From positions 44,451,736 to 44,515,735 of the forward strand of contig CM066995.1 in NCBI GenBank assembly GCA_033977485.1: DNA of 64,000 nt, written 5' to 3'. Below the pieces are notes generated by a model, which saw only the letters and a list, made by a program, of their open reading frames with translations, was not told the DNA's origin and did no database searches. Each line of letters starts with the position of its first letter. Position 1 is the stretch's first letter. Of this stretch, positions 21,024-32,307 are shown in pieces. Both the position numbers and the translations under genes were made by a program. This stretch comes from Hydrangea macrophylla. Lineage: Eukaryota; Streptophyta; Magnoliopsida; Cornales; Hydrangeaceae.

Positions 21024-21775
21024 TGGTATTTGATAATTAGTATGAGTGGAATAGGGGAACTTCTACTATCAGACTATGTTTTATTTACTTGATTCATGGA
21101 TATTGTATTAATGTTTTTATTTGAGACTATGTTTTATAGTTTGTTGTGGAGATGACAATCTTGACAGATGGTCTTGTTGACCTCATGGACATGTGGTTGG
21201 TATTTGGTTATTTCGTATCACCCTATTATGCTATCAATATCATGTTGTTTGTGGTTGTTGTTTTGTTGATATATGGTTACATGTGTTGGCCTTGTTGACC
21301 CCATGGACATGTAGTTTTAATGTTCATATTTATTGTTCTTGTCATGGACCTCGTTGCTTGTGGTTGACAAGTTGTGAAACGTAAATTGTGATATTGTGTT
21401 GTTGTGAATTAGTGTTTTAATTTTTGTAAGGTTTTTTTTTTTGTGAATTAGTGTTTAAATTCACTATGTTGGCTACAACACCCCCCCCCCCCCTACAAAC
21501 AACACAAAACAAAAAAAAAGTAATTAAACTTCAGTTGACTTTCACCCCAAATTTTGGAACCAAACCTGAACTCTATTTTCGAACTTTACTTCAATTCAGA
21601 TTTCGATATCACATTTCCCAACTCAAACCCGAACTGAACTTTTCGTTTTGAACCCGAGCCACCCGATTACCCACCCCTATAGTTCAGGATGACAACCAGA
21701 CATATATAGTAGTAGTGGTTTTTGAAAGGCATCCTGTAATATAGATTGGGAGGCCATTAATTTGAGAAGAGTGTT
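21024..21775. other. intergenic, low-complexity
   Basis: Imperfect TTGTTGACC(T/C)CATGGACATGT-type repeats lie at 21175-21310 and a C14 tract near 21480. No coding region is supported. Confidence 0.5.
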
Positions 21776-21778
21776 GGA

Positions 21779-22586
21779 GAGCTCTTACCAATGGTAAGTG
21801 CAATTTCAGGTTTGGCATTGCTACAATGCTGAAATTCTATATTTTAGCACATGTGCTTCAATGATACATTTCAAAAAAAAAAAAAAAAAAAATTTTAAAA
21901 TTAATAAAATTATAGCATAGTATCCAAAAACACTACTCCAATTAGGTGTCACAAATGATTCTATAATTGGACAATACCAAATTATAGCATAGCATTCAAA
22001 AACATCACTCTAATGGAGTGCCAAATGTGGTGTTATAATTTAGAAAATGGCAAAGGTGGTGCCAAAGTTGGCACAAGATATAGCATTGCCAAATCATAGC
22101 ACCACCTTTGGTACCCCACTAGACCACTGTGTTTGGGGGGTGATGCTATAATTTGGTAATAGTACCATCTGTAGCATTCCCATTGGAGATACTCGAATCC
22201 AATGACAAAGGCTATATTAAAGACATCAAATCTATAATTTGGCATTAGTACATATAGTGCTAAAATTCTATATTTTAGCACATATGCTTCCATGGTACAT
22301 TTCAAAAGAAATACCAAATTATAGAAAAGCACACAAAACCACTCTAATGGGGTGCCAAAAGTAATGTTGTAATTTGGTAATATCAAATTACAGCATAGCA
22401 TCCAAAAATATTACTCCAATGAAGTGCCAAAGGTGGTGATATGCCTTGGCAATGCCGAAGGTGGTGCCAAATTTGGAACATGATATAACACTACCAAATT
22501 ATAGCACCACCTTTGTCACTCCATTGGACGTGATGCTATAATTTAGATATATCACCCTCTTTAGCAGTCATTTAGAGATGCTCTTT
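21779..22586. mobile_element. MITE family block, two related copies in tandem
   Basis: TTCTATATTTTAGCACAT followed by GCTTC, a short gap and GTACATTTC occurs near 21835 and again near 22262. Both halves contain ACCAAATTATAGCA and GGTGGTGCC words in both orientations. Ends read GAGCTCTTACCAATGG (left) and CCATTGGAGATACTC (near 22180-22196) and AGAGATGCTC (near 22574). These resemble the GAGCATCTCCAATGG ends common in plant MITEs. The exact class is not fixed. Confidence 0.55.
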
Positions 22587-22694
22587 TAAGTTGCCAAAAG
22601 ATACCATTACTACCTCTTCTCCCCAATGTGCCAATAAAGTTCAGCGGTAAAAAAATTGTCAAAAAATGTATTCAAAAGGCTAGCCCAATTTCAA

Positions 22695-22859
22695 GAGAGC
22701 ATTTTGCTCACCTATTTTTACTCATCTAGGCCCCCACTTGGTGACATGTATCCCATTCAATTCCCATTTTGCTCTTGCGTTATCAACATAATTAGTAGAA
22801 TGGGACACTTGTCACCTAGTGGAAGCCTGGATGAGCAATGAGTGAGCAAAAATGCTCTC
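22695..22859. mobile_element. Mutator-type MITE, 165 bp, 9-bp TSD
   Basis: GAGAGCATTTTGCTCA at the left pairs with the reverse complement of the right end for about 65 bp with scattered mismatches, leaving a spacer of about 35 bp. The flanks are the exact 9-bp direct repeat CAATTTCAA (22686-22694 and 22860-22868). It has no coding capacity. Confidence 0.87.
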
Positions 22860-22869
22860 CAATTTCAAT

Positions 22870-23801
22870 GGCACAAAATTTATTCAATTTACTATTGCCT
22901 TTATAACACAGTTTATAGATACATTCATTCTTTACCCAATTTATCTAGTGCTCAAGTTATTTTTAAGAAAAAAATTTCTAAACTGAATCCTTTTGAAGAA
23001 AGAAAAAAGAAAAAAAATGTAAGATCCTCAACAATCAACAAACTAGAAAGTGATGTGAATCAAACATTTTTTTTCATTTCTGCACTTAATTGGGTTATCA
23101 AACACATCCTAAGCCTCTAAATATCTTCGTTCAATGCCATGTTTGGTAGGAAAAAATAGAAAAGTTGATGGAAGGGAATGATCGAAAAACGGAAGGAAGA
23201 GGTATACATAGGAAAAGGAAAGGAATTTTCCTTCCTTATGTTGGGTTGAATAAGAAGGAACTTATGAATGGAAGTATAAAGTGTATTATGTTTTACTATT
23301 CTACTCTTTAGTAATAAAATGATAATGTTTTGTTTTGAGGATAATAAATATAGAAAAAAAGCTTATTCTCTCTTAATCCCTACACTTTCAAATGGATGAA
23401 AAATGGCTGGTGAGAGATCCCTCCTCTATTCACTTCCTGATACACCCAAAACAACCAGAGTATCCATTACTCCCCACCGACCATTCTGTCCAATGCAGTG
23501 CTCAGGTAGACTCCTCATCCTCAGCAGATCAGTCCTAGTCCAACTCAGCTAGCTCTACAACGAGTCCTACACGGAGTAGACTCAGTGACTTCTAGATAAA
23601 CTACCAACTAAAGGCAACCTAAAATAGGGCTATTCGGATAAGGAAATAGTTATCCAATCACTCTCCTAAATCAATTAGGGCACTCAACTTGAATTAGTAA
23701 ACGCTTTGTACCATAAAAAGCGTTCTACTCTCCTTCTAGAGGGATCTAAAATTCACTTCCCTAGCCCTAGAGCCTCACAACTGGTTTTTTCCTCTCTCCC
23801 C

Positions 23802-23832
<31 letters not shown>

Positions 23833-24048
23833 TCTCTTCCTCCCAGAGGTCACGAAAGCCTAATTAGCTAAAGTCTCCCTAGAATACTATAGACAGTTGT
23901 GTATGGCAACCGTGCTAATTCTAGTCTATTTTTGGATCATCAAGGCTCCTTTACTAAGCTTTGTAAATAGTGTTCTATAGTAGAACCACTAACACATGCA
24001 CACAGCACGCATGGACGTAGGCCACTTAGTTAATAGCGTCGAACTACT
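22870..24048. other. no gene; right part probably U3 of a gypsy LTR
   Basis: The left part is AT-rich with nothing recognised. From about 23400 the sequence is less AT-rich, with a CT-repeat at 23795-23835, and runs towards a TATA box at 24049 and an LTR end near 24130. The LTR start could not be placed. Confidence 0.4.
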
Positions 24049-24133
24049 TATAAATATTGTCTCTTTCTTCACGCATTTATTTCACTCTAAATACTCAACC
24101 TGACCCATTACACAAAATCCGGCATCATCAGTT

Positions 24134-24150
24134 TGGCGCCATTTGTGGGA
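24134..24150 (+). other. primer-binding site of the gag-only gypsy element
   Basis: TGGCGCCATTTGTGGGA follows the LTR end closely, as expected for plant Tat/Athila-type elements. Confidence 0.6.
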
Positions 24151-24193
24151 AGCGACATACCTCCATCGATAAAAAAAAATCTTCAACTGATCA

Positions 24194-26335
24194 ATGGCTA
24201 AAAAACATGGTCGATGACCTAAACAGCCCGCCGTCGCAGCCACTAAGGCCCAAGTGACCCCTGAGGTTCCTACAATCATGACTCTAGAATATATCTATGT
24301 GGCTCTTGTACAGCTCATTGAAGGACAACGTCAGACGCAACAGCAGATCAATACTCTAATGGCCAACCAGGCCCCTGTCGTGCCTGTCCTTTCTGCCACT
24401 ACTCCTGCAGCTTAGGCAGACAGAGGCAAGAGATATGTGCCTATTAAGACCGCCCAACACACCATAGTACAACCTGTGAATGGAGTAGATGATCGAGAGG
24501 TTATTGAGAATAGGTGAGCAGTCCGACGTGTACAACTAGAGCACTTAGCTCGCGAATCTATCTAGGTAACACCAGTCGCAAGGCAGGGCAATCTCCAAAA
24601 TGAGATCAACCACAGTCAAGCCTAGGACTAGAAATGGCAAACTGCTCAACCTAGTCAGGATGAAATTTTGTTTGCTAATTCTATTGACCACCCTAATGGC
24701 GAGCCAGTCGAGGTCTAATCCTAAATTCGGGACCTAGAGATAAAGCTTAGGGACATTGCTAAAAACATTGCCATGATACCCGTCTATGACATAACCAACA
24801 TGAACATTGAGTCCCCTTTTATCGCAAGCGTCAGTGAGTTCCCTGTTCCTGAAAAATTCAAGCTACCCTAGATGAAGTCCTATTATAGGAATGGGGAGTC
24901 CGGTAGATCACATTTGGGCTTATAAGGCCCAACTCAAGCTCATCACAAAATTCGACGATCTATGGTGTTTGGCTTTTTCAAGCACGCTGAAATGCTCGGC
25001 CGCTTAATGATTTCATTTACTTAAACCAGTGACGATCAACACCTTCAGCCATCTCAATAAGCTATCAGCTAGTTCGCAATAATACAAGAGTAGCTGAAGC
25101 CAGACACCTAGTTGCTTAAAGTTAAGTAGAAGAGGGAAAAAATGCTCAAGGAATTTATAGATTGGTTCAATGAAGAGAAACTCAAAATCTATGACCTAGA
25201 TGAAACCATTGCTATCATCACCTTTTGCTCAGTGGTTCAGAATCGAAAGTGTGATGTATCATTCCACTGGAACGACCGAAACATGGGTTGAGCTAAGTGA
25301 GAGGGATGGGAAATACATTAAAAATGAGGAGTTTCTCAAGACCAAGGACTTGGAGTATGGTGATGACAATTGATCCGGAAGCAGGAGAAAACCCGATTCC
25401 TCATAAAAAGAAAAGAGTAAAAAGCCCAGAAAAGACAAGTCAAATGAAGGCCAGGAATAGGCTCCGATGGCCTTCACTTCTCTTTACCGACCAATCCAAG
25501 AGGTCATAGCCACGACAAAGACGCAGAATCTGCTAAAAATTCTTCCAAAGATCAAAGCTCTACCAGAAAAGAGGAACGGGGACAAGTGCTGCTGATATCA
25601 TAGGGACCACGACCACAATATCGACGAATGCTTCAAGCTCAAAGTCGATATTAAGAAGCTCATAGAAAGGGGTTACCTGGCAGAGTTTGTCATTAATAAT
25701 AATAACAATTAGTCCCTACCTAAAAACTGCTCTCCTGAGCCCCGACCACTTGGGGAATATCAATGTAGTCTCGGGGGGCATCTCGAGTGGTGGAGATTCA
25801 CATTTGGCTCTCGCAATAGACATGCATGGGCTTCTTGATTCCTATATGAATTAGAAGTCACCCCTGTCCAGGTAGCAGCCCACCAACAATCGAAGGAGCT
25901 CACATTTTCTGCTAGTGACCTCCAAGGAGTACACCTGCCTCATGATGACCCTCTGGTGGTAACCGCATTTATTGCCAACTACCTACTAAAAAGTACTGAT
26001 CGATACTAGAAGCTCTTCAAAAATAGTCTTTGCTAGGGCATTTGACTAATTAAGTATCTCCTAAGACAGGCTCCGACCAGTCGCACAGCCTTGGTCGGGT
26101 TCAACGGCTCTTGTACTCAACCATTGGGGTTAATCGAGTTACTAGTCCTCACGGGAACTTACCATCAACAGGTCTTAGTCATGGAAAACTTTGTGGTGGT
26201 AGAGTCACCTTCCACCAATAATATCATAATTGGGAGGTCGACTCACAATTAAATTAAAGTAGTGGCATCAACTTACCTTCTGGTTGTCAAGAACCCAACT
26301 CCAAATGGGGTTGGGATAGTCAAGGGAGGCAATTG
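24194..26335 (+). pseudogene. gypsy gag-protease, heavily degraded
   Basis: Starting at an ATG near 24194, translation in shifting frames gives Tat-type Gag features: ESPFIASVSEFPVPEKFKLP near 24810, a remnant zinc-binding stretch YHRDHDHNIDECFKLK near 25598, then LIERGYLAEFV. A retropepsin-like tail lies near 26080-26330 (TALVGFNGS, NNIIIGRST, VVASTYLLVV, NGVGIV). The Asp-containing catalytic motif expected before TALVGF is absent, replaced by sequence with several stops. Stops and frameshifts are frequent throughout, so nothing here is functional. Confidence 0.7.
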
Positions 26336-26609
26336 ATAGCCTACTAATGCTATGTCAACTCTCTCTTCAAAGATGTCACATCAAAATCCACATATCCAGA
26401 GGAGCCAAACTCAAAGGATATCAGGGAAGGTCGAGTGTAATTCGTCTGGCATGAAAAACTAGCAGAGAAGCCTTCAGCACGAGTAGTAGAAGTAGAACAA
26501 CATTTCTAGAGTAGCTCTTTTCAAGCCCTCATATTGTAAGCTCCCCAGAGCCATCAACTTAACAATAAAGATTACCTTCTTAATTACGTACTACTCTAGC
26601 TCTTCAAAA

Positions 26610-26815
26610 AACCACCCTGTGGTGCAAAAGACCTCAGTCATCCGAGGTAATCCAAAGACCTTGATCATCTGAGGTAACTAAAAGACCTCGGTCATCGAAG
26701 GCAAACAAAAGACCTTGGTCATCCGAGGCAACTAGAAGACCTTGGTCATTTGAGGTAAAACACTTGGGCCGCTCCCAAACAAAAGACATTGGTCAACCCG
26801 AGACAACCTCTTAGG
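26610..26815 (+). repeat. tandem repeat, about 35 bp, in the retroelement 3' region
   Basis: Five to six copies of AAAAGACCTTGGTCATCCGA followed by GGCAAC vary by a few bases. They lie between the protease remnant and the polypurine tract. Confidence 0.8.
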
Positions 26816-27131
26816 TGCAAGCTTATAATGGAGGAATAAAAAGACTGCAACATGTGGGAAAAGACGTCGATCTACCTGAGGCACTTCACTTAGGTTAAGG
26901 CCTATAGTAAATGTACTTCCTCTTAGGTTAGTCGACGATATAGGAACAAAAATGACCCTAAAATGCATAATTTTAGGTTAGCCTACCCAGAGGGGCAGAA
27001 GAATAACTAAATACTGGGGGCTAATTTCAAAAGATTTGGGAACACCTGAGTGGTAGCCAGGTCTTAGGCTCTCTAATGGTTCAATGATTTCTAATCCTTG
27101 ACTCTTAGATAACTTACTCAAGCTCTACTGG

Positions 27132-27641
27132 TGTCATGCCCCAGAGAAGCAAAAATAGGGAAAATAAATTTCTTTTTGGTCCCGTAGGCCCATGACTGGT
27201 GAATAACTGCATTTTCATCTACTCAAACCAATAAACACAATAATAGGGACAATGCTATTCATAGAACATATCTTATTAACATAATCAGAGGCTACAATGG
27301 AAACTCACAGGTCGTAGTCTACTAAAAACTATTACAACGGCTGGCTATAGTCTGAAGCCTACAATAATAATAACAGCAGTACAACGGATATACAAAAACT
27401 ATTATAAAGTAGCACATCTTCATCTTTAAGCCTTCAGCTCTGAGTTCGGTAGAACATCAGTATTCTGTCATCAATACCTGCAAAATCTCTAGAGATTGGA
27501 ATGTCTAGGGCATAACCGCCATCAACTTTGAATACAAAGTTAAGTGAGTACATTAAATCACTCCTAACCTATTACTATTCAGCATCTTAAAATGCGGTTA
27601 ATCTCTTATCAATGACGTCTCTCATGAAAATAGCAGAGGAC
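27132..27641 (-). repeat. fragment of a gypsy LTR in reverse orientation
   Basis: It begins TGTCATGCCCC, the reverse complement of a GGGGCATGACA LTR end. The next 100 bp (reverse complement) resemble the last 100 bp of the solo LTR at 3544-5911 in word order (a CATGGGCCTACGGG-like stretch, then AAATT, then the end). It is cut at 27642 by the large gypsy element. Confidence 0.6.
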
Positions 27642-28155
27642 TGTAGACACCCCAATTTTGACCAAACGTCAAATTCAGGGATTGGTTACCTCTAAAGGCC
27701 GATGATGATGATGATGACCGGTGAAATTCAGAGATTTTCTAGAAAATTCAGATCCTTCAAAGATTCTTCAAATGAAATTCAAAATAAGAGAAAGAGAAAT
27801 TGGGTATTCGGGAGAAACCCGAATGTTGAAAAACGTATGAGAAAATCAGTCTAGGGATTCGTCTTGAGAAATAAGATATGAAAGAAAGTTTTGAAAAGAA
27901 AATAGAAAGGAGAAAAGAAAAGAAAAGGAGAAAATGAAAAGGAATTTTGAAAAAAGGAGTTTTAGAAAAGAAAAGAAAAGAAAAAGAGAAAAAATATACT
28001 AAGATATATACTATGGATGTATTCTTAAAGAAATACATTACAAATATAAGTTTATTAATATATATTTTACTAATAATTAGGTTTATGTCAAGACTTATTT
28101 TGAAAATTTGAAAGAAGGCAAGAATTTTGTTAGCCGCAGCACGTGGCGAAGCCGG

Positions 28156-28250
28156 CGGCACTCTCTGAGAGTGCCATGCGGGCATTCACTGAGCGCCGTC
28201 CGGCATTCAGTGAGTGCCGTAGGCAAGGCATCGAGTGCCACGCGCTGAAA
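28156..28250 (+). repeat. hairpin word cluster upstream of LTR TATA
   Basis: Four related inverted repeats lie here: GGCACTCTCTGAGAGTGCC (9-bp perfect stem, 1-base loop), GGGCATTCACTGAGCGCC, CGGCATTCAGTGAGTGCCG and AGGCATCGAGTGCC. The cluster ends about 90 bp before the TATA box and is markedly GC-rich in an AT-rich LTR. Confidence 0.75.
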
Positions 28251-28337
28251 CAGTCTATTTTTCTCATATGTTCTAGAAGAAAACTTTGCACATGGGTTTT
28301 CACCCGAATTTACCCATTTAACCTTATGATGTTGGTC

Positions 28338-28346
28338 TATATAAAC
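28338..28346 (+). promoter_or_regulatory. TATA box of the Tat-type LTR
   Basis: CTATATAAACA lies about 700 bp into the LTR. Confidence 0.55.
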
Positions 28347-30992
28347 ATACCTTCATCTCCATTATTGGAACTTTTCACTTGACTTTTGAATCAAATTGAT
28401 ATATACAAGAGTTATATATACAATAGAGAGAGAATTGAGAGAGGAGAAGGGAGTTTTCTTGAAGAATTTGAAGAATTGGAGAAGAGTTTGAAGATTTTTT
28501 GGAAGAAATCCACAAGAGATAGAAGAAATCCTTAAGGTCATAGAGGTAACCTCTCAATCCTTGGTAGAATTAGGCAAATTCAATCGCAAATTCAATCACA
28601 AATTCATAGTTCTAGGATCTTTACACATTTTCAAAATCTCTCTTCCTACCTCATTTCATCACACACCACATAGAATTTGTGATTGAATCTCATGGTAGTT
28701 CATTAGCTTGGATCTAAACAAGCCTTGGATTTATAAAATAGGAATTGGTTTTGAAGAATTGGCTCCTTAGATTTTCCTAAGAGAATTTTGATTTTGAATC
28801 TCTATTTTCCTTTTTGAGATTCACAAGACTTTATGTATTCCTTTTAGTCCTTTTGAATTCAATTCTTTAGTTTCCTATGGTCTTATGATTCATATGGAGA
28901 TTAAGGTAGATCATAGTCATATCTACACATAGTTAGTGAGATTCAAGTCTTAACCCATGACTTGAACCTCCTTACTAAGAATCTTATGGAACTCATACTA
29001 TATTCCATAGAGATTTGAGTAGATTTGAGTCTCATTTGGTCTCCAAGGACCATTAATTTGAGAGGAGAATAGGGTGTAGTGGTTCTACATTCCTCAAGGA
29101 TCATATGTTTGAGAGAGGAATTAGATGTAAATTTTCATAGTTTACATTCAAAATTCAAAAAAATAAGTAGGACCTTAGGATTCTCTTCTTAGGTCTCCAA
29201 CTATGAGATCTATGATGGAAATCCATTAAGGCTAAATCTATGAATCTCTTCATATTTCATCACTTATTCTAACAATCATAATCATACTTGATCCTAGTTC
29301 TTTCTAGAATCATAGATCAAGTTTGATTCAAAATATGAACACTAATCTAACAATGGTGTAGTGAATCCTTAAACCTACTATGATCAAAGATTTTTCATAA
29401 AATCATGATCTATTAGAATGGGATGAGACTAATTGGAGGATGTTCATGACTCATTGAAGTACCTCTGTGATTTTTGTTTTGATGGAATTCCATGTTTAAG
29501 ATGGCTTGGTCTTATGATTTCAAAGCAAGCAACTCTCGGTCCAACATTCCAGAACAGTAAATCCATATTAAAATCAATAAATCAGAACCTTAATCGAACT
29601 TTCTTGACCTAACATAATTTTTTCTAGGTATTTCAATGTGTTAGTAAGATATCCTAAAAATATCTAAGTATTTCTCATTTGTTTACTATTTTTAGAAAAT
29701 CACACAAAATCTTTGGACAAAGAGTTAAAAATTCTTGAGTGATGCCTAGTGTTTTCTTCATTCCCAGAGATCTAACCGTTCAAACCTTGATTTTCTTTTT
29801 GGGTTCGAAACTAGTCTCACAGAGGCATATCATATCCAAAAATCACTAAGATCCAACCGTTGGAAGTATGGTTTTCGTAGCTTTGAAAGTCTGGTCTGCT
29901 CTCTGTAATTCATAAAAAACTATCTCTGTTTTGTCTAATCTCATTGATTTTAACTTAAATGGATTCCTAATGTCTTGGGACCTAAATCATGTTTTGAATA
30001 ATGATAATTAAGTTTAAATCCAGAGGCTAAGTGATCCAAGTTAGTGAATATTTCAAAGCTTATCCTTATACACATCCATACATTTATTCATGTATATTGA
30101 TGTTTGTATCTAGGGTCTAGTTCTAAGTTGTTTTGCTCCTAATTGAACCTAATTATGAATTTCTTGTAATCATGTTGGGATCATGCTACCTTTATATGGG
30201 CATTGCATTGGCTCCTAGTTGAGACTTGCATATCTATACAGGTGATATGTTTAAACTAATTAGAAGGAATCCATAAATAGGTCAATTCTTGTCATGCTTG
30301 ATAGATTTAAGCTAAAGGTTTAGGATTGAATATTTGATAACATATTTTGTTTGAAGCATGTGGACTAACCCTTTGTTTTGTAGATCTTTTGAGGTACAAC
30401 TTCTCAACCCCTCTCTAGTTATTTATCTCTTGATTTTATTGATTTTCGACTACATGCGCGACATCTTAGACTAGGTATTGCCTTAAGTGTATATTTGGAT
30501 TAGAGACTCATTTTCTAGGATTTTCTTTTATTTGTGTGAATTACACATTTCTATTTCATGATGGGACCCCGGGTAAGTTCTTTTGTTCCCTATTGCACAT
30601 CATTTTGCTTTCTAATTGAATTACATGGTTTATGAATGATATTTTACCGTTAGCAATCTTACACCTTTTTTGACATGCTTTTTGTAATGTATATGTATAT
30701 ATGTATTAGTTGAGGACATGCTTAGATTAATAATTTGATTAAAAGGATGTCGAGTAGAGGCCTATCGCGAGATAGGATGAGAGGGGGTGTTTTAGCCCAC
30801 AGGGCTCATTCCCCTTTCATTCCATAATCCCCGGACCCAGTTTATCTTTGGTTTCGCAAAAGATCGGTTTGCTTTTAAAATGGTTTCTTAATTTTTCCTT
30901 CAAAAATTAAGTGGCGGCTCTTTGTCTTTGACTTTGAAATTTGAAAATTGCTTTAAAAATTAAAAGTGGGCCAAAATGCCGGTATCCACAAT

Positions 30993-31011
30993 CTGGCGAC
31001 TCTGCTGGGGA
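30993..31011 (+). other. primer-binding site of the Tat-type element
   Basis: TGGCGACTCTGCTGGGGAT lies two bases after the LTR end. It has the form seen in many plant gypsy elements. Confidence 0.75.
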
Positions 31012-32307
31012 TCGAACCCAGAATCTCTGGTTTCGCAGACCAGAATTCCTGATTTTGGGTTCACTCGAGGATTAGACTTGAAAGCATCCTTGTAATTGAA
31101 TTAATTAATTTTTGTGTGCCCATTGCATTGCACTTGCATGTTTAGCCAGTCGATTGCACGGAACTATGACCTTGGAGGCTCGGGGCAACCCTGTCGGTCA
31201 AGTTATCATGGGACTGTGTGATCACCCTTGATCTCGTACCATGTGTTGGTATATGAAGCATCCTATCGGGTGTGTGTCAAGGGTCCCTTATTTTGACCAA
31301 AACCTGGCCTTTGCATAATAGCTTCTATAGAACCTTTCATAGGAAATCAATTCTCGATTAGGATTATGTGCTCAGGAGTTTGGATGCTCGGAAGGGATTA
31401 TTTGAGATGATGACGATACTTACTTGATGAAAGATGTGTAACCTCTTAATCACTTTTGAGCAATTTCTCTTCATGTCCTATGACATTTGAGAACATGTCG
31501 AATTTTGATTATGAGATTACATCTCTTATATCATGCTTAGCTAATCATCATTGACCTTGTATGTATCCAAATTCATAGGAAGTATGGTGATTATCCGATC
31601 ATGTGATCCTTCTACCCAAAGAATTTTAAATACATCTTTGAAAGCAAACAAATTTTTGCCATCTTCATTCCAAAGTATTAAATCGCTCTTTCAAAATCTT
31701 TGGAGCTCACTTTTTGATTAAAATTCCAAACCAATCCTTGTTAAAGATATATTTTCACATCCCCCGTCTTCAAAAGAAGAATCCATGCGATTTATCGTCA
31801 AAGATCTCGCCTTCTAAAGAGATACGTTTCAAAATGAGTTTCAAAGTGAAAATTCAACCTGAATATCTTTGTTGAGAAATATTTTCAAAAGCATTCTCAA
31901 GAATTGTTTTCAAAAGATTTTACCATCTAAGAGAAATATTTTCAAATAAAGTTTCAAAGCCTTTTTAATAACCAACCTTTGAGGGTAATAAGGATCACAA
32001 TGAAAAGGAGAAATTAGCACACTTGACATGGATGAAGATTTTATGTGCTTATGTGCTTATATGTTAGAATTAGGAAATTTTTTTTTGGCATATTGAGTAG
32101 GCACACACGCACACATCCATTTACATCCGCATGACATATGGGTTATTCATGAAAATTTCTTAAGAAAAGCATTTGCAAGCAAATAACAAAATAAAGAAAA
32201 TTTCTTTGATTTTGAGATTTAAACAAATAAATAAAAGAATAAAATGTGGTTAGAGGTAAAAGATAGAATCAGCTACAAGCACAGTCTGGTACAGAGATTC
32301 TACTACA
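31012..32307 (+). other. untranslated leader of the Tat-type element
   Basis: 1.3 kb lies between the primer site and the first gag codons, with no coding signal. It is AT-rich with repeated TTTTCAAA-like words near 31800-31960. Confidence 0.6.

Larger units (their letters stand above)
24049..27025 (+). mobile_element. decayed Tat-type gypsy element with gag and protease remnant only
   Basis: TATA-like CTTATAAATA at about 24048 is followed by a putative LTR end at 24130 and primer-binding site TGGCGCCATTTGTGGGA (24134). Gag and protease remnants follow, then a repeat-rich stretch and a purine-rich ACTGGGGGC (about 27014-27022), which could be the polypurine tract. No RT, RNase H or integrase signal is present between protease and that tract. 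It is either a deletion derivative or a non-autonomous gag-type element. The left LTR limit is unknown and no 3' LTR is visible. Confidence 0.6.
27642..30990 (+). repeat. 5' LTR of the Tat-type gypsy element, 3349 bp
   Basis: It starts TGTAGACACC and ends GGTATCCACA (inverted termini) and is followed at once by a primer site. The segment from about 29313 onward is repeated at 39827-41482. The CDS-free body is AT-rich apart from the hairpin cluster at 28156-28250. Confidence 0.85.
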
